The notes: generated from the letters alone by a model not told the origin. 64,000 nucleotides of DNA from Lamellibrachia satsuma (GCA_033239005.1 BSQZ01000011.1:12624501-12688500), one strand, 5' to 3'. Shown: positions 25,738-36,378, numbered from the stretch's first letter. Translations and numbers: made by a program.

Positions 25738-26500
25738 ACATGTATGAGGAAAGGTAACGTACCAGACGAGTAGTGAAGAAGCATCGCATTTTTAAGTCGC
25801 ATCATGAAGCTGCTAGAGAGGACCCTGGATGGGAGGATCAGAAAGAGAGTAGAGCAAGAATTCGGGGAACAACAACAGGGATTCAGAAAGGAAAAGGAAC
25901 GACTGATGGGATGTTTGCATTAAGACAGCTGGTAGAGAAATGGTTGGAGATGCATGGGGATTGGCAATGGGATTTGTGGACCTTCTCAGGAAGATGGTGT
26001 ATGCAGACGATTTGGCCAAAATAGCAGAGAACAAACAAGAACTACAGGAACTGTTGGAGGAATGGAAGGGGCGTTCAAGAAGCACGGACGTGGGTTGGAC
26101 ACCAGAGAGAGGAGCTGACCATCAGTTTGGAAGGTAAGGAGATCAAGCAAGTGGATGGCTTTGTGTACCTTAGATGAAAGGTTATGGAGGATGGGCATTC
26201 AGAGGTAGAAGTGAGACGTCGTATACAAGCGGGTGCTAATGCTTGGAGAAAGGTAGAGGGAGTCATGTTGGAGAGAAACGTTTTGAAAATGCTGACAGGG
26301 AAAATCCTGAGTGAGCGTGTTGCACCGGCATGTCTCTATGGTCTTGAGACAATGGCATTGGCATAACATCAACAATTGCAGCTGCAAGTTTGTGAGAACA
26401 ACTTGGTTCGTCGAATAAAAAGAACAAAGAGGTTGGACAAAAGAAGTATGAATGTTTCACCTGACCCTCACCCTTATAAATCGGTGAACAAGAAGGAAGA
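25738..26500 (+). pseudogene. Decayed non-LTR reverse transcriptase, same family as 17.1-17.4 kb
   Basis: Across three shifting plus frames the order is MKLLERTLDGRIRKRVEQEF, RKGKGTTDGMFALRQLVEKW, MVYADDLAKIAENKQELQEL (palm YADD), LEGKEIKQVDGFVYL and VEVRRRIQAGANAWRKVEGV. This is a standard RT-to-tail order. The frame breaks at least four times and a piece of the palm around the first aspartate is missing. It begins at the CMRKGN(V) point where the 17-kb fragment also diverges. Confidence 0.85.
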
Positions 26501-26751
26501 GCATCATTAGCTTGGTAAATAGTTATATTTAATAAATTCAATGATGTAGTCAACATTTTCATAAATAGTGTATAAAATGCTTATGAGAAACAACATTTCA
26601 ATACAAAGTTTGCCAACTTTTAGCATCCCTCTACAAACATGGTGTTGTGTGACTATGGTGCAACATACACCTGGTATCCATGACAGTGACAGGATTCTCC
26701 TCAAAGCCCTTTTCTCCTGACAGACCTATCTCACTGACTGACCTATCTCAC

Positions 26752-26936
26752 GCGTGACGAGGCCGCCATCATTGCTGATCATGACGTTCCACAACTTGAT
26801 GATGGAGTGGAAGGCGGCGGCCACCATCATGTTACAGTTCTCTTGGGTAGCGTTGAGCACCTTGGCATGGAGGAACACCTGATCTATCACCTCCATCAGA
26901 CACCACAAGAGATGCCAGTGTGCAGAGTTCTTCATC
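26752..26936 (-). CDS. Exon of an unidentified, probably helical-repeat protein
   Basis: Acceptor GTGATACAG and donor ACGC|GTGAGA bound a 185-bp exon. With the upstream exon (28562-28670) the phase joins cleanly (AG carried, giving R then M). The peptide includes HWHLLWCLMEVIDQVFLHAK and NMMVAAAFHSIIKLWNVMIS, with alternating hydrophobic residues suggesting alpha-helices. I cannot name the family. A shortened copy of this exon lies 0.25 kb upstream (27108-27192). Confidence 0.6.
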
Positions 26937-27354
26937 CTGTATCACACAAACACACAAGTTAAATAGAACTGCTTCAATGACACAGATCACAAACACACAC
27001 TTTGGTATTCTGCTGAGAAAAAATTACAGAATCAACCAATTATATGTATCTCCGTTTGAGCGATATCCATTTTACCAGATTATTGTACTTATCTATAAAT
27101 GACTGATCATGACGCTCCACAACTGGATGGTGGAGTGGAAGGCGGCGAGCACTATCCTGTTACAGAGATGCCAGCGTGCAGAGTCCTTCATCCTGTCTCA
27201 CACAAACACACAAACCACATAGAACTGCTTCAGTGACACAGATCACACCTACACTTTGGTATTCTGAAAAGGAAAATTACAGAATCAACCAATTATATTT
27301 ATCTCTGTTTGAGCGATATCCATTTGACCAGATGGTTGTACTCATATATAAATG
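26775..27354 (-). repeat. Tandem duplication of an exon with its intron
   Basis: Unit 1 is about 26775-27103 and unit 2 about 27104-27354; both start with a TGATCATGACG-type sequence and include CACAGATCACA, TTACAGAATCAACCAATTAT and TGAGCGATATCCATTT. In unit 2 a 72-bp piece of the exon is missing, exactly 24 codons. Confidence 0.8.
27108..27192 (-). CDS. Shortened in-frame copy of the 26752-26936 exon
   Basis: Keeps the acceptor (GTGTGAGACAG) and stays open: MKDSARWHL, then after the 24-codon gap CNRIVLAAFHSTIQLWSVMIS. Most changes from the parent are conservative. No clear donor is visible before the unit boundary, so splicing of this copy is uncertain; it may be a dead exon. Confidence 0.4.
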
Positions 27355-27601
27355 ACGTACTTTTCTTGAGTACAGCATGCTTATCAAAATAAATATATCC
27401 CTTGACAAGAAGGATGCACAGGGAAAGGATAAATAATAACATCACAAAATTCAAGCAGGTTACCAAATCAAAAGCCATTACCATTCAGCACCAATACTGA
27501 TTTATTAGAACACCTGTAAAAGTGAGTTTTTGAATCTAATATGACATTCTCCCCCCTCCCCACCATTCATCATTACAGTTTTTGTAATATCTGTTCCAGT
27601 C

Positions 27602-27699
27602 ATGAATCCAATGAGGACCACGACTGGTTTGTTTGCAAGGCGGTTATGTCTAATTATGTGTCACGGATTTCGGTGGTGGTCCACGCAAAACCAGGGTTG
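27602..27699 (+). CDS. Candidate exon ending an Ig-like domain
   Basis: Acceptor ATCTGTTCCAG at 27601 opens a frame with DHDWFVCKAVMSNYVSRISV then VVHAKPG. The W-F-V-C and SVVV pattern fits strands F and G of an Ig-like domain. Donor CCAGG|GTTGGG is weak. No neighbouring exon could be joined in phase. Confidence 0.35.
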
Positions 27700-28015
27700 G
27701 GCCGTACTTACATTAAACTCAACATACAAGTGTAAGAAATTTCCACAAAGGAAAAACAACACCAAGGTAATCAACATGAATATGTTTACAATTAATCAAA
27801 ACCTAACTGAAATGGTGCAAATGAAATAATAGACGTCAGTGTTAATAAATTCGTCACAAGCAGAAAGGCGTATTTCACACTTATAATATAATGTTCAGAA
27901 AACAAAACAAAAATAGTCACAGTAGCGTGCCTTATGACGCACAAAGTCAACAATACCCTTCGCGTCATTCTGCTGGGTTGAGTAGAACGATAACTAATGT
28001 GGCCGTCGGTCGCAT

Positions 28016-28310
28016 GATCTCGATATTGTTGCGGTTGGCCGGATGTCAATCGATCGTGGAGACGGCGACGTTTCGTGACGACGGCTGACGCGGACGGTTT
28101 GATGTCGCACATGGGGAAGACAGTTGAACGGTCGGATGGACGCACAGTACGCCAGCCGTCAATGTGTCGTGGAGACGGATAACGTGTCGTGAGGAGGCAC
28201 GTGGGGACGCATTGGTGTCGCGCGCGCGGGGAAGGCAATTGAACAGTCGGCTGAACGCTCTATAGGTCGGCCGTCAACATGACATGGAGACAACGACCGT
28301 GTCGTGGACG
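28016..28310. repeat. Dispersed repeat family R2, copy 2
   Basis: Near-identical to 17552-17870 over GGATGTCAATCGATCGTGGA ... GACAGTTGAACGGTCGGATG ... GGTCGGCCGTC, with a short deletion around 28190-28215. Confidence 0.85.
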
Positions 28311-28561
28311 GTCCCATTACGTTGATACCCCTTTTAATGCCAAAAGCGAAAACATCATGGGTACAATTATTGCATAACCTGTTCATGCCCCACGCCTAAC
28401 AATAAACTTCCAATGTGGGCTCCCACACCACACTTGGATGCTATTATTGCATAACTTGTTGATGTAATCCGTCTATATACACTTTAACATTTACCTCACC
28501 ATATCTAGTAAAATAGTTCATATAATAGCAATTCGCAGAAATTCGACATTATGACACCTAC

Positions 28562-28670
28562 CTGTGCAAACACACAAAGTGGGGATAAGCAACAGCGATC
28601 CGATTGAAGTGACCTTTAGTGATATTGTTTACTCTCGGTCCATCATAACTGTTTCTGGCTACAGCAGCAC
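28562..28670 (-). CDS. Exon upstream of 26752-26936, unidentified gene
   Basis: Strong acceptor (GAGGTCTTCTTACAG) and donor (TTGCACAG|GTAGGT). The 109-bp frame reads AAVARNSYDGPRVNNITKG and HFNRIAVAYPHFVCLH and joins in phase to the exon at 26936. The plus strand of the same segment also has an open frame but no matching acceptor, so I prefer the minus reading. Confidence 0.6.
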
Positions 28671-28704
28671 CTGTAAGAAGACCTCAAATAAAGGTACGTT
28701 GTTA

Positions 28705-28893
28705 TACAGCACGCTATCCAGTCATTGGGATTGTTCAACGTGCTTACCAGTTCACCCCCTGGTACACCTGTTCATTACAACACCATCTCAACTTCTCCGG
28801 GAAGCATTCAGCCACGCTGCAATTATTTTGCGAAGATTATTCGTCCACATTTCCACCACTGTCTCTAGCTTTATATCTGAGTGAACTGTGGTA
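28705..28893 (-). mobile_element. SINE body-only copy
   Basis: Reverse complement shares the body of the 19555-19860 element (CTTCCCGGAGAAGTTGAGAT region; ATGACTGGATA end). The tRNA-like head is absent. Confidence 0.7.
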
Positions 28894-29039
28894 ATGAATT
28901 CTAGTCGTGATTCGTTGCCTACCACCAAAAAAGACCACATGGCTTATATCTTAAATGTAGGAATAGTTTTCGTCGAGTAATTGCAGCATCCAAGCATGAC
29001 GTTAATTAAATGTCCCAGGTAATATTGATACGTGATTTA

Positions 29040-29495
29040 ACGTGTTCTCAAGGTGAATTCACATGTTTCCGTACGTGAATTCACGGGATTGTGTGGACAT
29101 ATTGGGTGTACAGACACGTGTATTAACTGGTTCAGAACACGTGAAATCAAGTGTTTCAATTAGTTTAATTCACGTGTTACCGTACGTGAATTCACGGGTT
29201 TGTGTAGACAAATTGGGTGTACACACAAGTGTGTACAGTGGTTCAGAACACGTGAAATCACATGTCTCAATGGGTTCAATTCACGTGGTACCATTTGTGA
29301 ATTCACGATATTCTGTGGACAAATTGGGTGTACAGACACTATTAACTCTGGTTCAGAACATGTGGAATCACGTGTTTCAACTGGTTCAATTCATGTTTTA
29401 CCGAACGTGAATTCACGACATTCTGTGGATACATTTCCTCGTAAAAACAAGTGTACATAAACTTATGTCAACAGGTTCAGAACACGAGAAAACAC
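29040..29495. repeat. 111-bp tandem repeat, four units, rich in CACGTG and GTGAATTCAC
   Basis: GTGAATTCACG recurs at 29075, 29186, 29297 and 29407, a period of 110-111 bp. Each unit carries a GTGAATTCAC palindrome, an AACACGTGAAAT type E-box and ATTGGGTGTACA. The period is a multiple of three, so one frame stays open for 115 codons; there is no other sign of coding. Confidence 0.9.
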
Positions 29496-29767
29496 ATTTC
29501 CGTAGAGGTCGATTGGTGCATACTATAAATCAAGACAAATTATGTAGGATACAACTCATTTATTGTACGGTAATGATAACGCATAATATCCGTTCTAAGC
29601 GAGACAACCATAACTCCCTACTTTGTTTACACGTGAATCACTATGTGAGCATAAATAAAATGGTATATTGAAATGAGCTACCACTAACATTTTACTTCTC
29701 TCCCCAGAGGATACATTTAACTAGGTCTTTGCACCAAGAACAGATGACAAATCCGGGAGTGCGTATT

Positions 29768-29870
29768 AACAATGTATTCACTCATTGTCTCCACACGACA
29801 GTGCTTCTGTGCTAACAACGCATTCACTCAATGTCTCAACATGACAGTTCTTCTGTGTTAACCATACTTA
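29768..29870. repeat. ~51-bp direct duplication
   Basis: ATGTATTCACTCATTGTCTC and CGCATTCACTCAATGTCTCA head two diverged copies, each with GACAGT.CTTCTGTG.TAAC. Confidence 0.75.
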
Positions 29871-30322
29871 TCTGGTATACTTCTCGTCAAATACCAGAAT
29901 GAAAAATAAAATTTAACATCAATATAAATAAGGGCATACATATAGATCATCTGATGCTATTTAATCATCCTGTATTTCTACACAGTAATAGATCATCTAC
30001 GTAATAACATATATTTTGTTGTCTTGTGACACTAACTACCTGTACCTATTACACAAGGGTAAAACGCGAATGAAGATCACCCGACGCTATTCATACAACT
30101 AAAAATATAAAATCTCAGTAGGTGTGTATAATCAATTATGTTTGAAAAGTAGGATATCTGAGTATTACAAACTAATTCTTGAAGATAACTCGTATTGTTG
30201 ACAATACACAGCTCTTAAATCTAGGTTGACTTAAATTTGCTTGAGAAGCCTGTCATGTGAATCACGCTACTCTAACCTTGATTTCCCAATAATGGGGGAA
30301 GGGGTGCCTCAGCTATTCTTTT

Positions 30323-30708
30323 CGGGGCTGTCTACAAATTACGTAAGCAAGGAAGGAGGAGTTGGTAGCAGTGGTTGCATAGGCAGTGCATACACGGGGG
30401 GTCTATAGGCTACTGCATGCGTACCGTACGCAATTGGCCTAGTTGTCCGCTTGCGCTGTCGGCTTGCCAGCTTGGTACTGCAGTAGGTAGGCTTCTGGTA
30501 ACTTCATCCCAGGTTGTCAAACCATTGATAAAAATTGTATCAAGGTAATTATAAAATTATGCGGAAGTTCAGTATCAGGGCTTCTGGGATGGCATTGTTG
30601 ACTGGTTTAGTTAGTTCACCGCTAGCATTACACTGCGTCACGCGTACGGTGCGCATACAGGGGGAGGGGGCGGACAATTTTTGGCGTACGTAATTTGTAG
30701 ATGATCCC
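30323..30708. mobile_element. MITE-like element with inverted ends
   Basis: The left end GGGGCTGTCTACAAATTACG and the reverse complement of the right end GGGATCATCTACAAATTACG share TCTACAAATTACGTA. Flanks both carry CTTTT, a possible 5-bp target duplication. The 385-bp interior is non-coding, with G-runs and several GCGTACG-like palindromes. Superfamily not assigned. Confidence 0.6.
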
Positions 30709-30815
30709 TTTTATGAAATTGTTGGTGGTTTATACCTTTACTAAATTGTCGATAGCACACAGGTAATTTCGTAGAACTATATAATAGATGAATCATCCAA
30801 TTTGATATTTCAGTA

Positions 30816-31020
30816 TAACTGTCATGCTGGAATAGCTGCTAAGGCTGGCGGTGACTGGGCGGGACACTGGCAGTATGGTGGCTATCAGCACACGTGTGTG
30901 GACTCCTCGTTGTTCAAGCTTTCGTGCTTCACTCGCTCGGACAAATCTGCCAAACAAAGGGCGGCTGAGTTGGGCCTGTATATTAGCCGGAACGAGCCCG
31001 GAACGAGATTGAATTGCTAA
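30816..31020 (+). CDS. Candidate last exon, unidentified Cys-containing protein
   Basis: After acceptor TTTGATATTTCAG the frame runs 68 codons to TAA: YNCHAGIAAKAGGDWAGHW, QYGGYQHTCVDSSLFKLSCF and a basic tail ending GTRLNC. Codon use and G+C are higher than in the flanks. A possible AATAAA lies at 31316. No family recognised, and no upstream exon can be joined with confidence. Confidence 0.4.
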
Positions 31021-31158
31021 ATGCGTGGATTACGTGATCTGTATAATGATTTCACTTGAATGTGTAGTTAGATAACGTAATAATGCAACTTTTTACCAAG
31101 TGGGAAATAATTACACGTATATTAAGATATGTTTTGGGCTCCCGGAACGATAACTTAC

Positions 31159-31175
31159 TGACGATCGGCGGCCAT
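31159..31175 (-). CDS. Possible first coding exon (minus strand)
   Basis: Minus strand reads AAAACATGGCCGCCGATCGTCA followed by a consensus GTAAGT donor; the ATG context matches a YY1-type site and good Kozak. It could start the gene containing exons 28562-28670 and 26752-26936, but the phases require at least one missing exon between. Confidence 0.3.
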
Positions 31176-31179
31176 GTTT

Positions 31180-32280
31180 TGGCTGTTCCGTCTATTGAAC
31201 ATCACCTAGTGGGCGGCCTTACATTAGTGGGTTACTGTTTATAGACCATCTACTGCAGTAATACTGGTGATCACTGATTGGGATGTGCACTGGTATATGA
31301 AATAATTTATATCTAAATAAAATTGAGTAAATCTGAAATGATACAGTTTAACTACACCCTTTTATACAACATCATTATGTATATTATGTCTATGACTATG
31401 TAGTATAATTTATTTTATAATATGTATTACAGGTAACTATATTATATTACACTTCTTCTGTTAACCCTTTTCCAATACACTATTGGTCAATAAAACTTTC
31501 ATTCCACGTATTGAATATTGGTGTTATATTACATTATTATGTAACGCAACATTTTTTTGTAGAAAATTAAATATTTATTAAAATATTGTATACTACATGG
31601 CACTGTTTTTTTTATTCTTTAGTATTACACAATGAACACTACAACTAAATTCTTTTTTAGGAGCTGCCTTTTGTTGTTGTGCCTAATGCAATTTATGAGT
31701 GAATTTAAAAGAATAAACTATGGAATAATTACTTATGTTAGATTCTGAACTTGATACACAATTTTTATTGGGCCTCTCTCATGTTGTGTACATAAAGCGC
31801 CAGTATAACTATGCATAGTTGTTATTTATCATTAAGGAAATTAACTTCACACCATGTTCTTTGTAAATGTGCTCTGTAATGGTCAGGTTACTGAATCATT
31901 GTTTGACTTGTGAATCCACTTTCACAAAATGTTCTTTGTAAATGTGCTCTGAAATGGTCAGATTATTGAATCATTGTCTGACTTGTGAATCCACTTTCAC
32001 AAAATTTTCTTTGTAACTGTGCATACTAGTACTTTCATTTCTTACTTATTGTTTAATGGACCCCTTGTTTATTCAGGGTTCAGTACCTACTGCAATTACA
32101 ACTCAGGCAATCAACAGCATTAGCACCTTTACATTGAGCTGCCTTATTTAATGAATAGGGGTGTGAATGTAAAAGTTATTGCAATAATACTTTACTATGA
32201 AATCACTAGTGTGTCCACGTGCAAAAGGACTCATTTTACAATAGAACTACCAGTATAATGGGATTAAACTCACAAAGGTA
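31180..32280. other. Gene-free stretch with a ~75-bp tandem repeat
   Basis: At 31852-32025 a unit with TGTTCTTTGTAAATGTGCTC and GACTTGTGAATCCACTTTCA occurs about 2.3 times. Otherwise A+T-rich DNA with no supported gene. Confidence 0.6.
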
Positions 32281-32340
32281 ATCTTGTTGATTGCCTCATG
32301 AGAAACAAAACATTTCTATGCAGAATGAAATAAGAAAGAT

Positions 32341-33042
32341 GTGCTCACTACATGTGCTCACCCACTGTTCCCCACAATCAATGGCATGCAACTTTGTACC
32401 CTGGCCCCATGTTTCAGTGACAAGATGCAGCATCGGGAGATCCCAAAGAAGTCATTCCAGCGTACTGCTCCACCTTCTGTTCAGGTGCCCTATACATTGC
32501 ATTCCCATTGGGTCACTTCATTTTAGAGAGCCGGAGACAACCGTGTGTTTCTGCTTGATAGTTTATTTGCTGGGTACTCAGAGTTACCAGCATCCCTTCA
32601 AATCCAGCTGGCCCAGATCTACGGATCCAGTGATGGGCAGCTGGTTGTCGTGGCTCCCTCTCTCAGCAAACAGATAAATGGTGATGACTGTAGCCTGTAT
32701 GCCATTGCCAACATGTTCGAAATCTGCCAGCATGGTTATGATAATGTCCCAGAAGGCGAACTTATATGGGAATTTCAACCCGATGACTTGAGAAGCCATT
32801 TGATCAGTTGCTTCAGCAGTGGAAATTTCAGCAGTTTTTTCCGCGAAAAGATAAGAAGACTCCCAAGGAAATCCTTTCTACCACACGTCATCCCGATTCT
32901 ATGTGACTGTGGTCTTCCCAACTTGTACGCTGACATGGTTGGCTGTAATCTCTGTGATGCCTGGCATCACAATGTCTGTGTTGGGTTCGAGAATACAGCT
33001 CTCCCACAGCAGTGGTTATGCCCACAGTGTAGATCGGCTTAG
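32341..33042 (+). pseudogene. Ulp1-type (C48) cysteine protease fused to PHD finger, element-borne
   Basis: One plus frame carries the C48 order: INGMQ segment, HSHWVTSF (catalytic His), VFLLDSL (Asp) and KQINGDDCSLYAIAN (Gln and catalytic Cys). It is followed by a complete C4HC3 PHD finger: ILCDCGLPNLYADMVGC, NLCDAWHHNVCVGF and WLCPQC just before the stop at 33042. This fusion is common in proteins of invertebrate mobile elements rather than cellular SUMO proteases. A TAG at 32524-32526 lies between His and Asp in the same frame, so this copy is probably inactive or a pseudogene. The upstream part of the protein is not recognisable. Confidence 0.75.
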
Positions 33043-33176
33043 ATGCAATATCATACAACAGAACAGTCCTCGGTGTTGTCACAACAGTTGTTTATCTATT
33101 CTTTTTTTCTCGTGTATTTCTATCTCCAACTGTGGCATGTTAAACACTGTAACTATTGGACGGCCCGTAACTATTA

Positions 33177-33572
33177 CACAGGGTGGTGTAGCAATGTTCA
33201 AATTCTAAGACGCTAAGCTACAACAGCCCTGCTGCCAGCAGGCGTCGATGTTATTTGATCATGTTATGCTGTTATCTGCTAGATGGGCTAGGATTTACCA
33301 TAGAAATCTTCAGTGTTGGTTATCTATACATAATATGTATGATATGTAAATATGCAGATATATGATTATGTAAATAGACAGATATGTACATATGCATATA
33401 TGTAAATATACGTGTTATCTCTAACTGTACTAATCATTACCTGAATCATCTACAAAGTTAATACTCTTTCTTACTGTACACGGTGGTGTAGCGAGAATCA
33501 AATACTAAGACGCTGGAAGCTACAACAACACTGCTGCCAGCAGGCGTCTATGTTATTTGATAATGCTATTCA
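33177..33572. repeat. Pair of ~90-bp direct repeats downstream of the protease-PHD ORF
   Basis: GGTGGTGTAGC ... CTAAGACGCT ... AGCTACAACA ... CTGCTGCCAGCAGGCGTC ... ATGTTATTTGAT occurs at about 33182-33262 and 33482-33565. CCTGCTGCCAGCAGG is a small hairpin in the first copy. They may be part of the element carrying the protease. Confidence 0.75.
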
Positions 33573-33719
33573 TTTTATCTTTCCAGTTATGTTATCTTAC
33601 TATTGTACAGGGTTTCATCAACTGCAAATATTATCTTCTTTCTCTCTGATCATCATTCCTTTCCAATGTTTTTTCTATATGACTGTCATTTCAATCAACT
33701 AAACTGTTCACTCTAACTG

Positions 33720-33805
33720 TTGTACATGTGTTTGTGTGAGTGTGTGGCTGCGTGTGGCTGTGTGTGGCTGTGTGTGGAGTGTGTGGCTGTGTGTGATGTG
33801 ATTGA
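33720..33805. repeat. GTGTGGCT-rich low-complexity run
   Basis: Impure (GTGTGGCT)n-type tract; both-strand ORFs here are artefacts. Confidence 0.8.
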
Positions 33806-33924
33806 TGTTTTGCACAGTTGGACAAGTTACTGCCATGATTTTTTGTTGACAGGTGGTCAGAGATGTTCGACAAACAAGCATGCAGTTCATCAAATGCGTG
33901 TAGTTCATTTTTAATAGTTATTTT

Positions 33925-34150
33925 AGTACACAGTTTGTCTGTATTAGACAAGTGTGTTATATTAGTGTGTTCCATGTAGGCTATTTTTTGGTTAGTATGT
34001 ATTTAAGTTTGGAACTAGTACGTTTTGGTGATTTGTATGTAGGCCATGTTTTGTTTAGTGTTTAGACGAGTATGTTATTAGTGTGTTCCGTGTAGGATAC
34101 TAGCTGGTATATTAGTATTTATTAAAGATTTAGACTAATATGTTATATTT
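33925..34150. repeat. Diverged ~110-bp tandem repeat
   Basis: TATTAGTGTGTTCC.TGTAGG and TTAGTATGTATTTAAG/TTAGTATTTATTAAAG type pieces recur two to three times. Confidence 0.5.
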
Positions 34151-34214
34151 GTTGGTGCTACGCAGCTAAATCGGTATGCCAATGCAGCTAAATCGATATC
34201 ACTAGGGGCACATA

Positions 34215-34500
34215 TTCACACAGAAAAACACTGAAGTCTAAAGGGATAAGGATGTGGAAAATCGACGTCCATACAACGTCCCAATCACGTCGACAGACCA
34301 ACCAACTAGATACATATATGAAAACATCGGTTTTACAACGTCTGGTGATCAACGGTATGACTACGTCGATATATGTGACGTTGGCACAACGTTGAGAACA
34401 GGTCAACAACCCAACCCGATGTCTTTACCCTTGTCAACACCATTATAAGGACTTGGACATTTGACGTTCATACAACGTTGCAATTTTTTTATTTGTTCAA
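34215..34500. repeat. ACGTT/ACGTC-rich segment, possible transposon fragment
   Basis: CATACAACGTC, ACAACGTCTGG, GTGACGTTGGCACAACGTTG and ACGTTCATACAACGTTG recur at irregular spacing on both strands. The pattern resembles internal ends of ACGT-rich DNA transposons seen in invertebrates, but no border could be set. Confidence 0.35.
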
Positions 34501-34569
34501 GGTGCGAATGTTAACTATAACATCTCTAAGACAATACAACATGTGCGATGTTAGATGCCTTAGCTAAAA

Positions 34570-34613
34570 ACAAATGGAGGCCCTATAACTATAGTTATAG
34601 GGCCTCCATTTGT
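34570..34613. repeat. Perfect 44-bp palindrome
   Basis: ACAAATGGAGGCCCTATAAC and its exact reverse complement meet at CTATAG, centred between 34591 and 34592. All 22 base pairs match. No loop is present, so it can extrude as a cruciform in DNA. Confidence 0.95.
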
Positions 34614-34619
34614 AAGCCA

Positions 34620-36370
34620 AAATGTGTGCTCTCAATATGTAAAACATGCAGCTGCATCGTGTATTGTGTAATATAAATGCATTGGTGTTTCTATGATCGT
34701 CCTGGCTCCACTTGTGCCAAAACGGGGACACCGAATTAGTTGTTGAATAGATATATGCAGAGTATGGTAGACCTACATTTTTCTACGTTACCAAGACGGC
34801 GACATAAATGTGCTGCCCTCTGGCGAATATTAGTTCAACTGGTAGTGGGCACACAATTAGGTTGTTACCAATTTATTCTAATGTATAACACAAGTTGCCA
34901 AGGATTCAATTGTTTTACAAGTCGTGGCAATTATGTTAGGAGGTCCGTGACAAAATAATAGGGGAACTGACAGAAGGAGTGGGGTTCGACCAATGAAACA
35001 GGACACAGGTGGGTGAGTAGGACTTATACATGTATGGAAGAGAGAAGCGTGTGTTGTCATATATAAAGAATAATTAACTGAATAAACCTTCTTACATAAA
35101 TATAATGTCACAAGCACAGACAAATGAAATTACCAAACTGAAATGTATTTAAATCTTCACAACACAGCAAATGTAACAGACAGGTCGATAAATCGAAACG
35201 ATACAAGAGTCACTGTATACATAATATAACATTACGAAACAATGCAGAGCAAGATGGAAAACATAACCACTATAAATAAATAAATTATTATTGTAGCAAT
35301 GAACAATATCAGTGGCATATTTCACATATCGAAGCTTGTCGACAGTGGTAAAAGTTCTGACATAGAATCACAGCAAGTTAGCAACACAACTTAAAATTCT
35401 TGAAATTAATCAGGGTTGATTAATAATATGATGACATCTTACCAACACTATGCGATGGCACAATTTTAAAGAATGGCCAATAACATCAACATCAAACCAG
35501 AGGATACCTCTGCACAAGGCACACAATACACACCTTTCAGTAGATCATACCGATGATACTGGCTGAACATGAGAAGAAAACAATCATTATTACAAACATT
35601 TGTTCATATCTAACAAGGATGTTCAGTAATAATGGCATACAGCACTAAAAACAACATGAACTAATCTGGATAAATCTTGGTGTTTCTGAATATGTATTTT
35701 TCTGTTGTGCTATAATGTATGTGAACTTGTTGCATGCTGTTGATTTCAGATCTTACTGACATACAAGTAGAAATAAATGTAGATTTTTGTAGTTAACTAA
35801 CATTTCTTGCAAGTAAGGAATACTTAAATAGAATTGATACAAAAACTGAAAGAAAAAAACTTGAATAATGATAGCATACATATGCAGAGCAACCAGATCA
35901 CAAACTTATTTTATTATCATTAAATTTATAATTATACCTGGTAGATGACTTTATTTCTTAACACACTAACCAGTCTTGTTATTACAGTAGCATGGTCATT
36001 TAATATAACTAAACAAACCATGATTCTAACTAAAAATATTTGTATATAATATAATACCCGTACCTAAGATTTCTTGATACTTATATGCAGATGTATCATG
36101 TATTAAAATATAGCACCAATTCACGACTAATTTAACTAAAAACCTACCCCATTCATTATGCACTTAGCACAGTAACAGAGCTGTGTTTATAATTTAGTCT
36201 AAGGAAATATACACATATTGTGTCCATCATTGGCAGGAGCTCAACATTTAACTAAGTTCAGCCCTCAGTGTTATGGCCAAGTTTATGCTATGGCATGTTT
36301 CGCTATGCATTCTATTTTGTGTTAAAGATTCACAACCACATCTACACTGAAGCGATATTAAAGGCAAAAA
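34620..36370. other. Gene-free A+T-rich stretch
   Basis: Long A+T-rich DNA without supported genes or clear tandem repeats. Confidence 0.6.
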
Positions 36371-36378
36371 AGGCACTG

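Noticed and set aside
32524..32526. TAG as a programmed readthrough or recoded codon in the protease ORF
   Set aside because: No supporting context; simple decay of a mobile-element gene is more likely.
34254..34448. 64-codon ORF with tyrosine-rich peptide
   Set aside because: Falls in an ACGTT/ACGTC-rich repeat segment; codons mirror the repeat motif.
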